NCBI GenBank assembly: GCA_009760855.2
Contig: WPIO01000118.1
Span: forward strand, 530,001-594,000
Direction of reading: 5' to 3'
DNA: 64,000 bases
DNA from: Cristatella mucedo
Taxonomy: Eukaryota > Bryozoa > Phylactolaemata > Cristatellidae
A program made the translations under genes and the position numbers. Below are positions 10,476 through 22,012 of the stretch, in pieces. Numbering within the stretch: position 1 is the first letter of the stretch; each line of letters starts with the position of its first letter. Under the pieces are notes generated by a model. It ran no database searches and was not told the DNA's origin. It saw only the letters and a program-made list of their open reading frames with translations.

Positions 10476-10800
10476 CAACGGCAGAAACTGCCTGACAAAA
10501 AGCAGAGTCTGGCGTGCGAAACGGCGCGCTGACGTTGGCTAAAAAACAGAAGATGCGCTCAGGCATTCAGAAAAAGCTGCCTTAAAAACCTCAGCAGCTT
10601 GCCTGGCGACAACTGCTGATGGCTTTGCAACTGCAGCAGCTGACAATACTGGAGCAGCAGCAGCATCCGGCCAATGGCTAGTCTAATTACGCAATCCAGA
10701 CTAATTAAGCACTCCAGGCGACGAAGGTACCACTGCGAGTCGCTTTCCTCGGGAAGTCGTGGGCGATATCGTCATTTCAAGGTCTCTATCTGCTGAAGCC

Positions 10801-10806
10801 AATAAA
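10801..10806 (+). promoter_or_regulatory. Poly(A) signal AATAAA, U1
   Basis: AATAAA about 325 bp after the heptad stop, followed about 30 bp later by a T-rich GTCTTTTATTCTG element. The same position keeps AATAAA in U7, U11 and U12 and is mutated in U3, U4 and U10. Confidence 0.45.
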
Positions 10807-12369
10807 GTTTATCGCGGCCCTCTTACGAGTCTTTTATTCTGTAAGGTTCGCTACAGAAAAAAACGACTAAATTATAAGGCGCGTTGGCGCGACCGACATT
10901 TAATGCAACGTGAAAGTAAAGCTGAGGTGAGCACGGGGGGAGGGGCGCGCAGAGGTTTTGTAGATAAAAAATGCCACTTTTTAAGGAAAACTATTGTCGA
11001 TTCCAAGAGTCCTACCGAGTTCGCAAATAACTGAAGTGTAGCTAGTACATGAAGTGCTAGGGGATGTGACGCGGAGCTATTTTGACTTAGTGCCAGCGAT
11101 TGTGAGCTCGTATTCGCCGCTGTCATCGTTCGTCGCGGAGCTCGCCGCGACCTTTCTTCGCTTTCGCAGCGGCTGAACCTCTCGAGATCGTATTTCTCGG
11201 GATATTGAAAGAAGTCTCGATGCCGCGAGCTGCAAGAAGTAGGAGACCTGCTACAGTAACCGATAGGCTTATGAAGCGGAAACAATCAATGTTGGCTAGC
11301 AGTCTGCAAGTTTTAACCTATATAGTTTTTGGCATGCACATCCCATACTTTCGTGGGGAAGGAAAGTCGCAAACCAGTCGCTAGCCGGCGGAAATCTAAC
11401 ATAAAAGAGCCTGCCCTATGCGCATACATAAATGCAATTCGCAATCGCATTAAATATTTCCCACTAATTAATTAACTGTATGCGTCATTATGTGGTGAAA
11501 AAGCCGCGAGTGCAGTAAATTAATATGCTAAAAGCCGAGTCAGACTGTGACTATGCCGGCATGGATATACCTGTACCTGCAGACATTTAACCGCGAATTG
11601 GCAAGGCCGTCATATTATTCGGCCCTATATTAAGTTAAGTTGATGACAGACATATATTGAAAGACTCAAGAGAGAATTTACACCTAGGAATTACGCGTTG
11701 CAGCCCACCAGTAAGCCGCTTACTACCGGCATGAGTACCTACCGAATGCATTTTCGCCTCAAGCGAGTACGATGTGACAATATATTTTGGCTAGCGGTTG
11801 ATTGTCCAGTACTATTAAGCTACCGAAAGTGAAATTCCTGCGCCAGCGAACATGAATTTTCAGGCTTTGTCCAAGTAACCTTCATCATACGTGCTTCTTA
11901 GGGAACCGATGCAAAACAAGCAAGGAATAGTCTAGCTGCAGCAGCAGCCGCTCGCAACGAAGAAGTCTCACAACCCACAAACGACCGTGTAAGCTAAGCA
12001 GCTGTGTCGTAGAGCGTAGCTCTATAGCGTAAATTAAAGTCTGAGCTGCGTCTTCCGCCTCACTTTCATATGTTGTTTCAAATGGCTCGGTTTTATCTCC
12101 TGATTGGCACGCAGCTCTAAAGAATCCATCTGCATGTTAGATTACAGTTTTCATCAACAGCCGTGCTGGAATAACAAGACCAAGCGTTTTTAATATTTGT
12201 GCTTAAAAATTAAGTGATACTCCTGTGTTTGTAATATACAGATGAAATCGATTTCGAAAAGGCAACTGGATCAAAGCGGATTGTGGTTGATTGTATGGCC
12301 CAAAATGGTATACTGCGGTAAGATAACATTTTTGACATGGCGCGGTTAGACTAACGAGAAGTGCGCATT

Positions 12370-12471
12370 GTGTGATTGTGATTTTACTTACTATTTAATC
12401 GCATTTCCCTTTGCAGCAAATGTAAAGCGCCTAGAAAGAGATTGAGTTCTCTGGGGGCGCTTTATCAAGTA

Positions 12472-12505
<34 letters not shown>
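12370..12505 (+). mobile_element. LINE-A 3' end inside U1
   Basis: A 3' UTR fragment, an intact terminal hairpin (AAAGCGCC/GGCGCTTT) and about 11 ATT repeats. Unit sequence resumes on both sides, so this is an insertion after the array formed, or it was carried by U1 alone. Confidence 0.85.
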
Positions 12506-12825
12506 GTGTGACTAGATTACAGCTCATTTTAAAGAACTTGGCTTTGATATTTTGCAAAGGTATCGCCGAGGAAAATGTGGTCTCATTGTTTTTGAGCCAG
12601 CCGCATTGGAAACCACTTCCGTCCATATGTGGCGGGGGAGCATTGGTGGCCTGAATTTCCAATTGTGTCAACCGATTAGAAATTTAGAAGAGGCCCTAAA
12701 CTTGAAGACAAAAACTGACTTTTTAAATAGAAAGGCTAAAGATCGATTTTGTGATTATGAGAAAACCAACTGTAGACGTGGAGCGCGAAGACCTAAACCT
12801 TAAAATTGGCTCGACCAGTCAGCGA

Positions 12826-12982
12826 CTCTCTCACTCTCTCCCACTCTCTCTATTTCTTTCTGTATCACTCTTTATATCGCGCTTTCCCTCTCTCCCTCTC
12901 TCTCTTTTGCTCTTTTACCTTTGTTATCACCCCTCTCTCTCTCTCTCTCTCTCTCTCACTCTTGCTGTCTCTCTCTCTTACT
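12826..12982 (+). repeat. CT microsatellite of U2
   Basis: An imperfect CT tract at the same unit position as in U1. Ser/Leu-rich and Arg/Glu-rich ORFs over it are artefacts. Confidence 0.95.
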
Positions 12983-13364
12983 TTCAGAGCCTTTCCACGA
13001 ATACGGGTGTCCTGCTTACACAAAAGCACAAAAAGACTTAATTCGACTATCAAGCCATCCTAGTTTCAGTAAAGTACAATTGCAGAGCTTTAGACGATGC
13101 TTCGATAATGATAACACAGCTAATTTAGTCGAAGTAGTGCAACCGTGATTTGGCTGATCTAAAACATTTATACCTGCTTCACGTTCTACCTTGCTATTAG
13201 ATTCTAACAAATTTCGAAGGAAAACATTCAATTGTGGCTCCTTCAGGTATCTAACAGATTTTATAAAACACTGTTTTTGTTTTAATACTATGAAGCCACT
13301 CTGCTTATCGCATCCTGGCGGAGCAGCATTTACAGAGACAGCGTACTGTCATTGGTGAATGCAC

Positions 13365-13440
13365 AGCAGTTGGAGGAAGAAAACCAGAAGCTGGATGAAG
13401 AAATGCAGAGATGGACCTGCGAAACAGCTGACGTTGGCTA
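13365..13440 (+). pseudogene. Heptad exon remnant of U2
   Basis: Only about three heptads remain (LEEENQK, LDEEMQR), followed by the conserved tail region with GCTGACGTTGGCTAA. The acceptor and 5' part are deleted. Confidence 0.5.
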
Positions 13441-13604
13441 AAGAACAGCAGATGCACTCTGGAATTTAGCAAAATCTGCCTTAAAAACTTAGCCAGATAG
13501 CTGTGTGACTGCTACTACTGGCTGTGTAACTGCAGAAGCTGACAAAATCGGAGCGGTAGCAATCGGCCCACGGGAAGAACGCAGAAGCGCTTTAGGCGAC
13601 GAGG

Positions 13605-13697
13605 CTACCTCGGCGAGCCGCCTACCTCAGGCAGTCTACCTCGGCGAGCCGCCTACCTTAGGTAGGCTACCTCGGCGAGCCGCCTACCTCAGGTAGT
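13605..13697 (+). repeat. 31-bp minisatellite, three copies
   Basis: Three 31-bp tandem copies starting CTACCTCGGCGAGCC. Single-copy units have one CTACCACTGCGAGCCGCTT...GGGCAGT segment at this place. U12 has a 22-bp array at the same position. Confidence 0.9.
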
Positions 13698-16508
13698 CGC
13701 GAATGAGCTCACTTTTGAATGCCTCTATTCAGAAAAGTCGTAAAAGTGTCTCGTAGTCTCTTAGGAGTGTTTTATTTCGCAAGGTACTCTAAAGTTGGCG
13801 ACTAATTAATTAGCGATGTGAAGCGGCTGCAACGCGAAAAATAGCTCAAACATGAACACGAGCGTGTGCAAATCTTGGGCTTCGCAGATAAAAAAGATAT
13901 GTATTTTGGATCTACATTTGATTCTGGAAGTCCTACTCATCCTGTGAATGACCGCAGTGTATGCCGTGCATGCGAGTCTACAAGTTCACGCGGAGCTATT
14001 TTGAACGAGAGAAAGCGAAGCGTATACTTCTCATCACCTCAAGTCGCAGAGCGCACTGCTACCTTTCTATGCTCTCGCTGCCGCTAAATCGTATTTCTCG
14101 GATTCCTGAAAGAAGTTCCGATGCCGTGAGCTGCAAGGAGTACGTACTCTGAGACGGTAACCGTCAGGGGTACGTACCGGAAGTAATTAATATTGGTCGG
14201 CACATCTGAACGCTTCGACCCATACATTTTGCTATGCTTTTCCCACACCTTCACATGGAAAGTCGCTGACGATTCGCAGAGCCGGCGCAAAGCACTCAAA
14301 GAGAGCCTGCTCATTGTTCGCATTTAAATGCAATTCACAATTGCATTGCATTTCCCAGTAATTCGTTGTTATTAAGTGCCTTTTGCGGTGCTAAGGCCGC
14401 GACTGCAGTAAATAGCGATACTAAACGCTTGTCAAACTAGGACTGTACCGGCATGGATAAACATGCACCTACAAACATGGAGCCACGCCTTGGCAAGGCC
14501 GTGCGATTTATCTGATCTGTAATAGATCAAGTTGGGCGAATATATTCAGCAAAAAAAGTAAAGAATGTGCACCTGGTGATTACGGATTGTTGCAAGCCAG
14601 AAAGCCCCTTGCTACAAGCATGAATACAACCGAATGCATTTTCGCCTTGAGCGAGTGTGACCTCACAGAATCCTTTGGCTCATGATTAATTTTCCCATTC
14701 TGGAGATCTACCGATAGTAACAACAGGCTTTGTCCAAGTGCTTACGTCATACGGTCTTCTTAGAAAACCGGTGCTAAGCAAGAAAGGAATAATCTAGCTG
14801 CAATACAAACCACTTAAAGAAAAGAAAACCCTAGTCCAACAAATTACAATGCAGCAGAATCAGCGGTGTCATAGAGCATGGGTCTATAGCTCTAAATAAA
14901 TATCTAAGCTGCTTAATCTGATGTGGTTTTATCCTGTGATTGTCACGCAGCTCGGAAGTACCTATCCCATGTTGGACCACGGTTTAATGACCGGATGTGT
15001 TGGAATAAGAAAGTTGATCGTGTTTAATTTGTAGTTGACATGGAAAAACCTGCGCGTGAGCATGAAGCTGAAACCATTAAATGGTAACCGGTTTGAAGCA
15101 GATTGAAGTTAAAAGCGGGGCCCAAAATAGCACACTGTGGTAATATTGGCGTTGCACCATCAGACTTACACAAAGTGCGTGCGGTGTGAATACATTAAAG
15201 CTAATTTTAAAGCATGTAGCTTTCGACTTTTCTCGAAGGTTTTGCCTAGAAAAATGTGGTCTCATTGTTTGCTTGGCAAGCCGCATTGAAAACCTATTTC
15301 AATCCCTAGCCCCTGATTTAATGGCAGGGTTATTTTCCACCACATCGCTATTCAAGTTTCAATTATGTAATGGAAATTCATCGTGTCTGTTCAGGAGATG
15401 CGATCGAATAAAGTGACCTACATTATTCCGCCGTCACTCTAGAGGGCAGCAAAATTCAGATGACCCTGAAGCATTTTTATACGACTGCCTCCGCATGCTG
15501 ATATACCGTGCAAGGTGTGTATGGCCGTCGCTCAGATTCTAAAGAGGAGCGCGTGAAACAGGACGGACTAAACAAAAGCCCTGATCAATGCCACTCTACA
15601 AGTCTGGCTGTTGTGCCTGTTGGCTTGCCTGAAATGCTGAAAATACGCGCTTTGCAGCGTTGCTTGAACAAAGAATTATATAAATAATTATAGCCTATGC
15701 TTGTATAAATCACGGGTTACTCTGAAGTTGCTCTGATTTGTGCGCTTTCTGAATACGTGGTGCCTTCGCTCGTAGGGTGACCCTACAAAGGATGATTCTG
15801 CAGTTCGCTCTGCTGTGGCAGAATAGTTGCAAACAAAATTAGAAAATTATTTGCTGTCACTGAATTGGTCAAAATAATGCATTCGATGAGTATCATCAAT
15901 ACGTTAATAAACGGCTTTCCTTTTAACAAAATTTGTTTCGCTGTTATGGTTGATAGATAGGCATACAGTCTACAAGATTTACACTACTTTATATAGTATT
16001 CTTTGATATCAAGGTTTGGTATATTTTTAATTTGACTTCCGGACGGCTCCTGATTAAATTCATGTTCACCTGTAAGAATGCATTTCTCGTTCCTGTTTAT
16101 ATTGGCGCTGTCTCTCTTGATTTTGGTCAGCCCCTCGAGAATCAGCATTCAATTCAGCTTATAGAAAGTACAAACTTACTTCAAACTTGCATCTTGATGT
16201 AGGCACTGACCTTTGATTTTTGAACAGGCTATGCTACTTACTACATGTACTTGTTGGTGTCATTAAACTTACACAAAGGAGTAAAGTAAAGCATACCTTA
16301 TTCATCTCGCCCCTTTATATGTGGCGGAGGAGCAATGACGGCTTGCATTTCCCATTGCATTAAGCAGTTATAAACTTCCGCTAGTCGCAGATCTTGTACG
16401 GCAACTGACTCTCTTAGGTGAAACAGCTAACAATTGATTTTATAATTACACGAAAACCGAGTGTCCGCGTGAAACTGAAAATGCCCGACCTGAAAATTAG
16501 CTCGACCA

Positions 16509-16643
16509 GTGAACCTCACTCTCACTCTCACTCTTTTTCCTTCTCTTTCTCTCTGCCCCTGTCTCTGTCTCTCTCTGTCTCTGTATCTCTGTCTGTCTCA
16601 GCCTCTGTCTCTGTCTCTCTCTATCTGTCTCTGTATCTGTCTT

Positions 16644-16675
<32 letters not shown>

Positions 16676-16735
16676 TGACTGTCTTTCTCGCTCTCCCTCT
16701 TCTTCTCTCTCTCTCTCTCTCTCGCTCCCTCGCTA
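16509..16735 (+). repeat. CT/CTGT microsatellite of U3
   Basis: A mixed tract of CT, CTGTCT and TCTCTG motifs at the standard unit position. Confidence 0.95.
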
Positions 16736-17447
16736 ACGCTTCCTGTCTCTTTCCTTCCAAGGCTATTTACGGAATATGGGTGTCTTATCTTCACAAAAAG
16801 GTCTTTCCTCTGAGATTACCAGATTAGTTTGACAACCAAACTACCTTAGGGTCAGTAAAGTAAATTTATAGAACTTAAGGCGTTTTAAGATTATGGTGCC
16901 ACAGCCAATTTATTCTAAGTATTTGTGCCGCAGCGTCTTGGGTGATTGAAATTAAGAAGCATTAAAAACGTTACATTTTAAAACATTAAAACATTGGAAA
17001 TTCTAGAATTAGAATTAGAGTTAAAACACCCAATTAAGAACACTAGAAACCATTGAAAATAACATGAAACTTTAGCTACTGCAACTATCTAACAGATTTT
17101 ATGAAGCAAACTGCTTTTTGAAGTACTATACAGCCTAGAAAGAAACATTTCTAGGCTAATTAATAGGGCTCAATGAAGCCCTTCGGAAAACACCACCAGG
17201 GATGGCGTAGTTTCCTTTACACCTATAATTTATTGAACTATGGCAAGCGCGAATGCAATTCTTGAAATATTAGTAAAACAGCTGAACATAAAAACGGACA
17301 TTTCAGGTTGCTGATGACTTTTATCCTAAGGTCAAGCATATTTCCAGGTGGATACTGCCACGTGACTTGGAGGTTAATGGACAAGCACTGCTGCCTTTTC
17401 ATGCACTGACACTGCAAGAACATTAGCAGCGTGTTCGTTGCTTCTAG

Positions 17448-17500
17448 TCGGTTGCGGAACGCTGTCACTCAGTTTCAGGCGCTGTCACCGAGCCCACCAG
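17448..17500 (+). CDS. 53-bp mini-exon candidate of U3, open
   Basis: Bounded by a pyrimidine-rich GTTCGTTGCTTCTAG acceptor and a near-consensus donor CAG|GTAAGAGG. The 53 bases read 17 codons (SVAERCHSVSGAVTEPT) plus AG, which combine with the first G of the exon at 17,986 to give AGG (Arg). Seven units keep this segment at exactly 53 bp although bases differ, which suggests constraint on length. No upstream exon or start codon was identified. Function unknown. Confidence 0.45.
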
Positions 17501-17985
17501 GTAAGAGGTCTGCACTTGGCCTTTGGACCCAGCTAGGTCGGTGAGAATATGCAAGCTTGCTGCCTGCCCTTCTAAGATGCTACTCGTGACAGTGAGCCAG
17601 CGCTTTTTGCTGACGTCATTCGTAACTTCTGCTGCATGGCACCGCTCATTATAGAATGCTGCCGTCGCAGCTCCCTCTGCGTGTGCCTCCGAATAGCCCC
17701 TACACTTGACTTTGCGTTTTGAATTCTGGTGGCGCAGCATCCGCAGAGTGAGCATACCGTAGGTGGTGCATGAATAGGAGGCGAAGTATTGTATGAGCAG
17801 TATTTCCTACAGAGGCAGTGCTAGCGTTTCGGCGCCAAAGGTGGTGCAGCATATAGTAATCCATCTTGCCAGAGTGCTTGAGTATGTTTGAGCCTACAAC
17901 GAACTAACATTGTTCATTAGGAACGCTTGGCCAAGTGAACGTTAATTGATGCAAAAGAAGACTTCTGTCACCTGCCTTATTATAG

Positions 17986-18298
17986 GACCACAAATGCTGC
18001 TGCAGCTAATTGGCTTGCTGAACGAGGGCACCTGATTCCTGTTTTGCAGAAGTATATGGCTGACGAAACGCTCGAGGTGGCTGAAGAAATGCTGGAGCTG
18101 GGTACACAAACTCAGAGGCGAGGTGAGGAAATGCAGAAGTTGGCTAAAAGTGCGCGGAAACTAGCGGACAAAGCGCTGACGCTGAGTGAAGAAAAGCTGC
18201 AGCTGGCCAAAGAAGAGCTCAAGATGGCTGACGAAATGCTAAAGCAAGCCAAAGAAAAGAAGAGGGCGGCGGCCTGCAAAGCAACTCGTGTTGGCTAA
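17986..18298 (+). CDS. Heptad-repeat coiled-coil exon of U3, open
   Basis: Starts after the acceptor-like CTGCCTTATTATAG and has no start Met of its own, so it is read as a terminal exon joined to the 53-bp mini-exon (intron 485 bp). The peptide begins TTNAAAANWLAE, continues with about ten 7-residue repeats (MADETLE, VAEEMLE, LADKALT, LAKEELK, MADEMLK), and ends RVG-stop. A continuous amphipathic helix or coiled coil rich in Ala, Glu and Lys is predicted, with no signal peptide or membrane segment. The AATAAA of sister units is mutated to AATACA here. I do not recognise the family. It could alternatively be a 21-bp minisatellite that happens to stay open. Confidence 0.5.
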
Positions 18299-18741
18299 AG
18301 ATATGCAGATGCGCACCGGCGCTTAGCAAACGTTGCCTGAACAACTTGGACACGTCTCCATGCGATAGCTGCCGCTGGCTGTGCAACAGTGGCAGCTGAA
18401 AAAACTGAACCAGCAGCAGCAGTCGGCCACCGGGTAGATTGTAGAAGCGCTTTAGGCGACGAAGCAACAACTACGAACTGCTTACTTCGCGCAGTCATCG
18501 ACGAGCTCACCTTCGTAGGTTTCTATCGGCCAAAGCCAATACATTTTTTTGTGGCCCATTACAAGAGTCTTTAATTCTGCGAGGTTCGCTAAAGCGAATG
18601 GCCAATTGATGACGCTAGGCGGCGCGACCGACATTTTATATATCGTTAAACAACAACGCTAATGTGAGCCCGGGTGCATGCAGAGCTTTCGTTGCTCACA
18701 AAAAATGCCCGAAACACTTATTAGTAAACACTTACTAGTTA

Positions 18742-19487
18742 TGGACAAACCAAGAAATTCAGAAATTAGAAAAATTAACTCTCAAGGTCGGCTCATCCCG
18801 CATAAATTTGATTGAATCTGCACGAAATCTAGGTGTCCTGTTCCAAAGTGATGTTTCATCAGACGACAACATCAGATCCGCAGTCAAGTTTGCCTACTTT
18901 TAGCTGCATAACATTGTTAAAATCTGGGCTTGTTTAGAGAGGGATACCACTTCTAAATTAGGTTTTGTCCCTCACTCTTAGGTCCCTTCATTCTATGGCT
19001 CCAGCCTATCTCTCAGATATACTACCCCATCAGGCTAAGCATCGTACCACCCGCTTTTCGGAATCCAACAGTCTAGAAATACCTCATTCAAACCTTAAAT
19101 CCTTTGGAGACCGTGCATTTAGTTCATACGCTCCCAAAGCCTGGAACTCCCTCCCGACCTGTGTCAGAACATCCCCTGACCTGACCACATTTAAAAGGAA
19201 CCTAAAAACACACCTATTTAGGACAGCATTTAGTGGGTCCCTGTGATTCGTCCTTGATGTGCTTATGCGTGCTGACACTGTGCATGCTGCCACTAACCAC
19301 ATTTGCATGCTGACCCTGTGCATGTCACCCCTAACCATATTATTCATTTCGTTTGTTTTTTCAATCATGATTTTACTTACCATTCAATTGCATTTCACTT
19401 TACAGCAAATGTAAAGCGCCTAGAGAGAGATTAAGTTCTCTGAGGGCGCTTTATCAAGTGAATTATTATTATTATTATTATTATTAA
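18742..19487 (+). mobile_element. LINE-A fragment with internal deletion
   Basis: RT C-terminal part, with a deletion at about 18,960 joining residue region 310s to 385s of the LINE-A ORF. The frame at 18,965-19,246 is then open to the normal C-terminus (FGDRAFSSYAPKAWNSLP, TAFSGSL). The terminal hairpin (AAAGCGCC 19,413-19,420, GGCGCTTT 19,445-19,452) and ATT tail are intact. The copy at 34.75 kb starts at the same point as this deletion junction. Confidence 0.85.
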
Positions 19488-20206
19488 ATTGGTCCATGCA
19501 TTTGTGACGTCCCGTTTTGACGTCTGCAACTCACTGCTTGCTAGTCTACCCGCTTGAGAAATCAGGCGCTTACAGCTGGTGCACAACTCTGTGGCTAGGC
19601 TTGTCTGTCATGAGCGTCGCAGTTGCCACATCGCACTACTTCTCGCCAACCTGCACTGGCTCCGTTTCAAACAACACATCGACTTCAATGTTTCGTCACT
19701 CATTTTTAGCTCCTATCAGTTAAAGGCTCCAGCCTACCCATCAGATCTACTCCCCTACAAGGCTGAGCATGGTACAGATCGCTTTTTGGAATCTAATTGT
19801 TTACCAATACCTCATAAAAACGTCAAATCCTTTGGAGATCGTGGCTTTAGTTCGTATGCTTCCGAAGCCTAGAACTCACTCCGAACCTGCATCACCACTT
19901 CTCCTGATTTGATCACATATAAAAAGGAACTAAAAATGCATTTATGTATCACAGCATTTAGCTGGTCCCTGTAATTCGACCTTTACATGCTTAAGCTTTG
20001 TGACACTGCGTATACTGCCACTAACAAAACTTTCATGCTGACCCTGTGAAAGTCACCTCTAACCATGTATTTTTGTTTATTGAGCATGCTACCACTAACT
20101 ATTCATTCACGCTTCCTTTGCAGCAAATGTAAAGAGCCTAGACAGAAATGAGTTCTCTGAGCGTACCATATAAAGTGTATAATGGTAATAATAATTATTA
20201 TTATAA
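19488..20206 (+). mobile_element. Second LINE-A fragment, older
   Basis: Directly follows the ATT tail of the previous copy. RT residues from about 318 (VHAFVTS region) to the C-terminus, with stops and a decayed tail (ATAATGGTAATAATAATTATT). Either one LINE landed in the tail of another, or the pair was transposed or duplicated together. Confidence 0.8.
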
Positions 20207-21269
20207 CGGAATCTGTGTAGAGGAAAAGCAGAAACTGTTTTGTGTCGCTGAGCTGATAATGATACATGCACTGAGCAGTAGCAACGCGACACTAAATGGC
20301 TTTCCTTTCTAATTGGTTTGTTTTGCTGTTGTCGTTAAATAAACAGGCATACGTTCCAAAAACTGTATGCAACTTTGTCCAGTAATAATTGATACAATGA
20401 TTTGAATTATCCCCGATTAAACTTCCAAATTGGTTGCAATCAAATTCATTTGAATCTACTTTTATTGAGAATGTATTTGTCGTTCGTATTTATATTGGCT
20501 TTCGCTTTCTTGCTATTAGTCAACCCCCTAGTGAATCAGCATTCAGTTTCACTTACGCAAATTGAGCACTACTTTTGAAAATTGCATCTAGCCGGCGCCA
20601 GAATTTTATGGTTTACCTTGTGCATTGCAGTGCACGTATCATTAGTAATGCATCTACTTTTTACACCTCCTTAACTTTGCAATAACGAGTAAACTAGAGT
20701 GAAGAGTACCTTATTTAAGACCTTATTTGCATGTATGAAGGAGCCTTAGCTGCATGGATTTTCAGGTCAGTGAACAGACTAAAAATTTCCAACAGGCCCC
20801 CGAACTTGAACTGCAATTGACTCTTTAAAATTAAGAGGGTAAAGATCGCTTTTTTAATTAGCAGAAAACCAAGTGGGAAAGTGAAACTGGAAAGGCCGAC
20901 CGTTGAAACTTACCGGACCGGGGATTCCGACTTTCCGTCTCCGTCTCTCTCATTTTCTTTGTCTATCCCTATCACTCTGCCTCTTTAATTTGAAGCCTTC
21001 CGACAAAAAGTAGCTCCACGTTTCCACCTAACACACCTTTCTTAAGATTAGCAAGTTAATTAGTTGGACCATCGAGCCATCCTAGTTTCTATAGAATAAA
21101 ATTACAGAGCTTGAGGGCGTGCTGAGATCATGGCAATCCAGCTAATTAATATAGAATTATTTGTGCTGCAGCGTCTCGGCCTATTGAAATCACGACACAC
21201 ACGTGACTGCTGCTGACGTTTTTCGCATTGACGCTGTAAGAAAGTAAGTACAGCACTCACTGCCTTTAG

Positions 21270-21322
21270 CCGATAGAAGAACATTGTCGCTCAGTCGAAA
21301 GAGCTTTCGCAGAGCCCAACCG
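21270..21322 (+). pseudogene. 53-bp mini-exon candidate of U4
   Basis: Between CTGCCTTTAG and GTAAGAGG; 53 bp and open in the joining frame, but the last bases are CCG instead of CAG. The downstream heptad exon of U4 carries a TAG and a frame offset, so the unit as a whole is probably not translated. Confidence 0.4.
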
Positions 21323-21381
21323 GTAAGAGGTTTGCAATTGGCTTGTTCGCAAAGCTTGGTCGGTGAGAAAATCCAAGCTGG

Positions 21382-21537
21382 TTATAATAAAATATAATTC
21401 ATTTGTACAGCGCACCAAGAGAACTTAATCTCTATTCAGGCTCTTTACATATGCCTCGCGGCTCAAGCCCACAACCTCAGCCAGACCTTGGTCGGTGCGA
21501 GCACCTTAACCGCTGGACCAAACTAGCTTTTCTAGTT
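21382..21537 (-). mobile_element. SINE-B inside U4 intron-like spacer
   Basis: On the minus strand: box A region TTTGGTCCAGCGGTTAAGG, box B GGCTTGAGCC (diverged), then GAGATTAAGTTCTCTTGG and a tail AATGAATTATATTTTATTATA. The insertion lengthens the spacer between the predicted exons to about 690 bp without touching the splice-like sites. Confidence 0.85.
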
Positions 21538-21650
21538 CAAGATGCTGCTAATGACAACGAGACAATCCACAGTTTATGCCGAGGCAGTTTGGAGTTTTCG
21601 CTGCACGGCACAGCTCATTTAAAGCGTGCTGTCAACAGTGCGCTGTTTTG

Positions 21651-21655
21651 TGTGT

Positions 21656-21700
<45 letters not shown>

Positions 21701-21705
21701 TGCAT
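21651..21705. repeat. GT microsatellite
   Basis: (GT)n of about 50 bp with a few interruptions, within the intron-like spacer of U4, where other units may hold CT. Confidence 0.95.
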
Positions 21706-22012
21706 GTATGTTCACCTTTGACATGGCGCTGCACTCCACTCTACATTAGAATTCTCGCGGAGCCGCATTCCACGCACTCGGCATACTGTTGTTGGTTCAT
21801 CCATAGCAGGCGCGAGTACGTGGGCATGTCATTCTCTACTCAGGCAGTCGTATCGATTCGGCGGTATGCTTGCGCGGCAGGTGGTAATGATTCTTGCCAG
21901 AATACTTAAGTATGGTAAACCATACGACGAAAAGCCTCTTCCATTAGGAGAACGTAAGCTAGCGAACGCTAATGGATGGTTTAGAAGTCTTCTTTCACCT
22001 GCCTCCTTATAG

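Larger units (their letters stand above)
8285..12610 (+). repeat. Array unit U1
   Basis: First recognisable copy of the tandem unit. Landmarks in order: TTTTACTTCCGGT-like leader (8,310), GAATCAGCATTCAC (8,415), CT tract (8,813), 53-bp segment (9,570), heptad exon (10,099), AATAAA (10,801), GTCCTACCGAGTTCGCAAATGA (11,010), CCCATACTTTCGT (11,342), CCGAATGCATTTTCGCCTC (11,740), then GCCGAGGAAAATGTGG (12,565). A LINE-A tail interrupts it at 12.37-12.5 kb. The right boundary is a deletion junction near 12,615, where sequence jumps to the CATATGTGGCGG landmark of the next unit. Confidence 0.8.
12611..15950 (+). repeat. Array unit U2, internally deleted
   Basis: Landmarks from the CATATGTGGCGG segment through a CT tract, then a deletion near 13,270-13,360 that removes the 53-bp segment and most of the heptad exon. 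The rest of the unit follows almost intact to GGCAGAATAGTTGC (15,815). It carries its own 31-bp minisatellite. Confidence 0.75.
15951..20345 (+). repeat. Array unit U3
   Basis: Leader with TTTACACTACTTT (15,980), GAATCAGCATTCA (16,140), CT tract (16,509), an open 53-bp segment (17,448) and an open heptad exon (17,986). After about 18,740 two LINE-A fragments replace the distal half of the unit, and unit sequence returns at GAATCTGTGTAGAGG (20,211). U3 is one of two units where both predicted coding parts are intact. Confidence 0.8.

Noticed and set aside
10273-10566. Minus-strand ORFs over the heptad exons (also 18.2, 33.8, 54.8 and 58.7 kb)
   Set aside because: They are shadows of the plus-strand 21-bp repeat: codons CTG GCT GAA read backwards remain open, and splice-like signals exist only on the plus strand.
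19413-19452. Hairpins followed by T-rich sequence read as intrinsic terminators
   Set aside because: They are the conserved 3' hairpins of LINE-A copies followed by ATT repeats, and the genome is eukaryotic.
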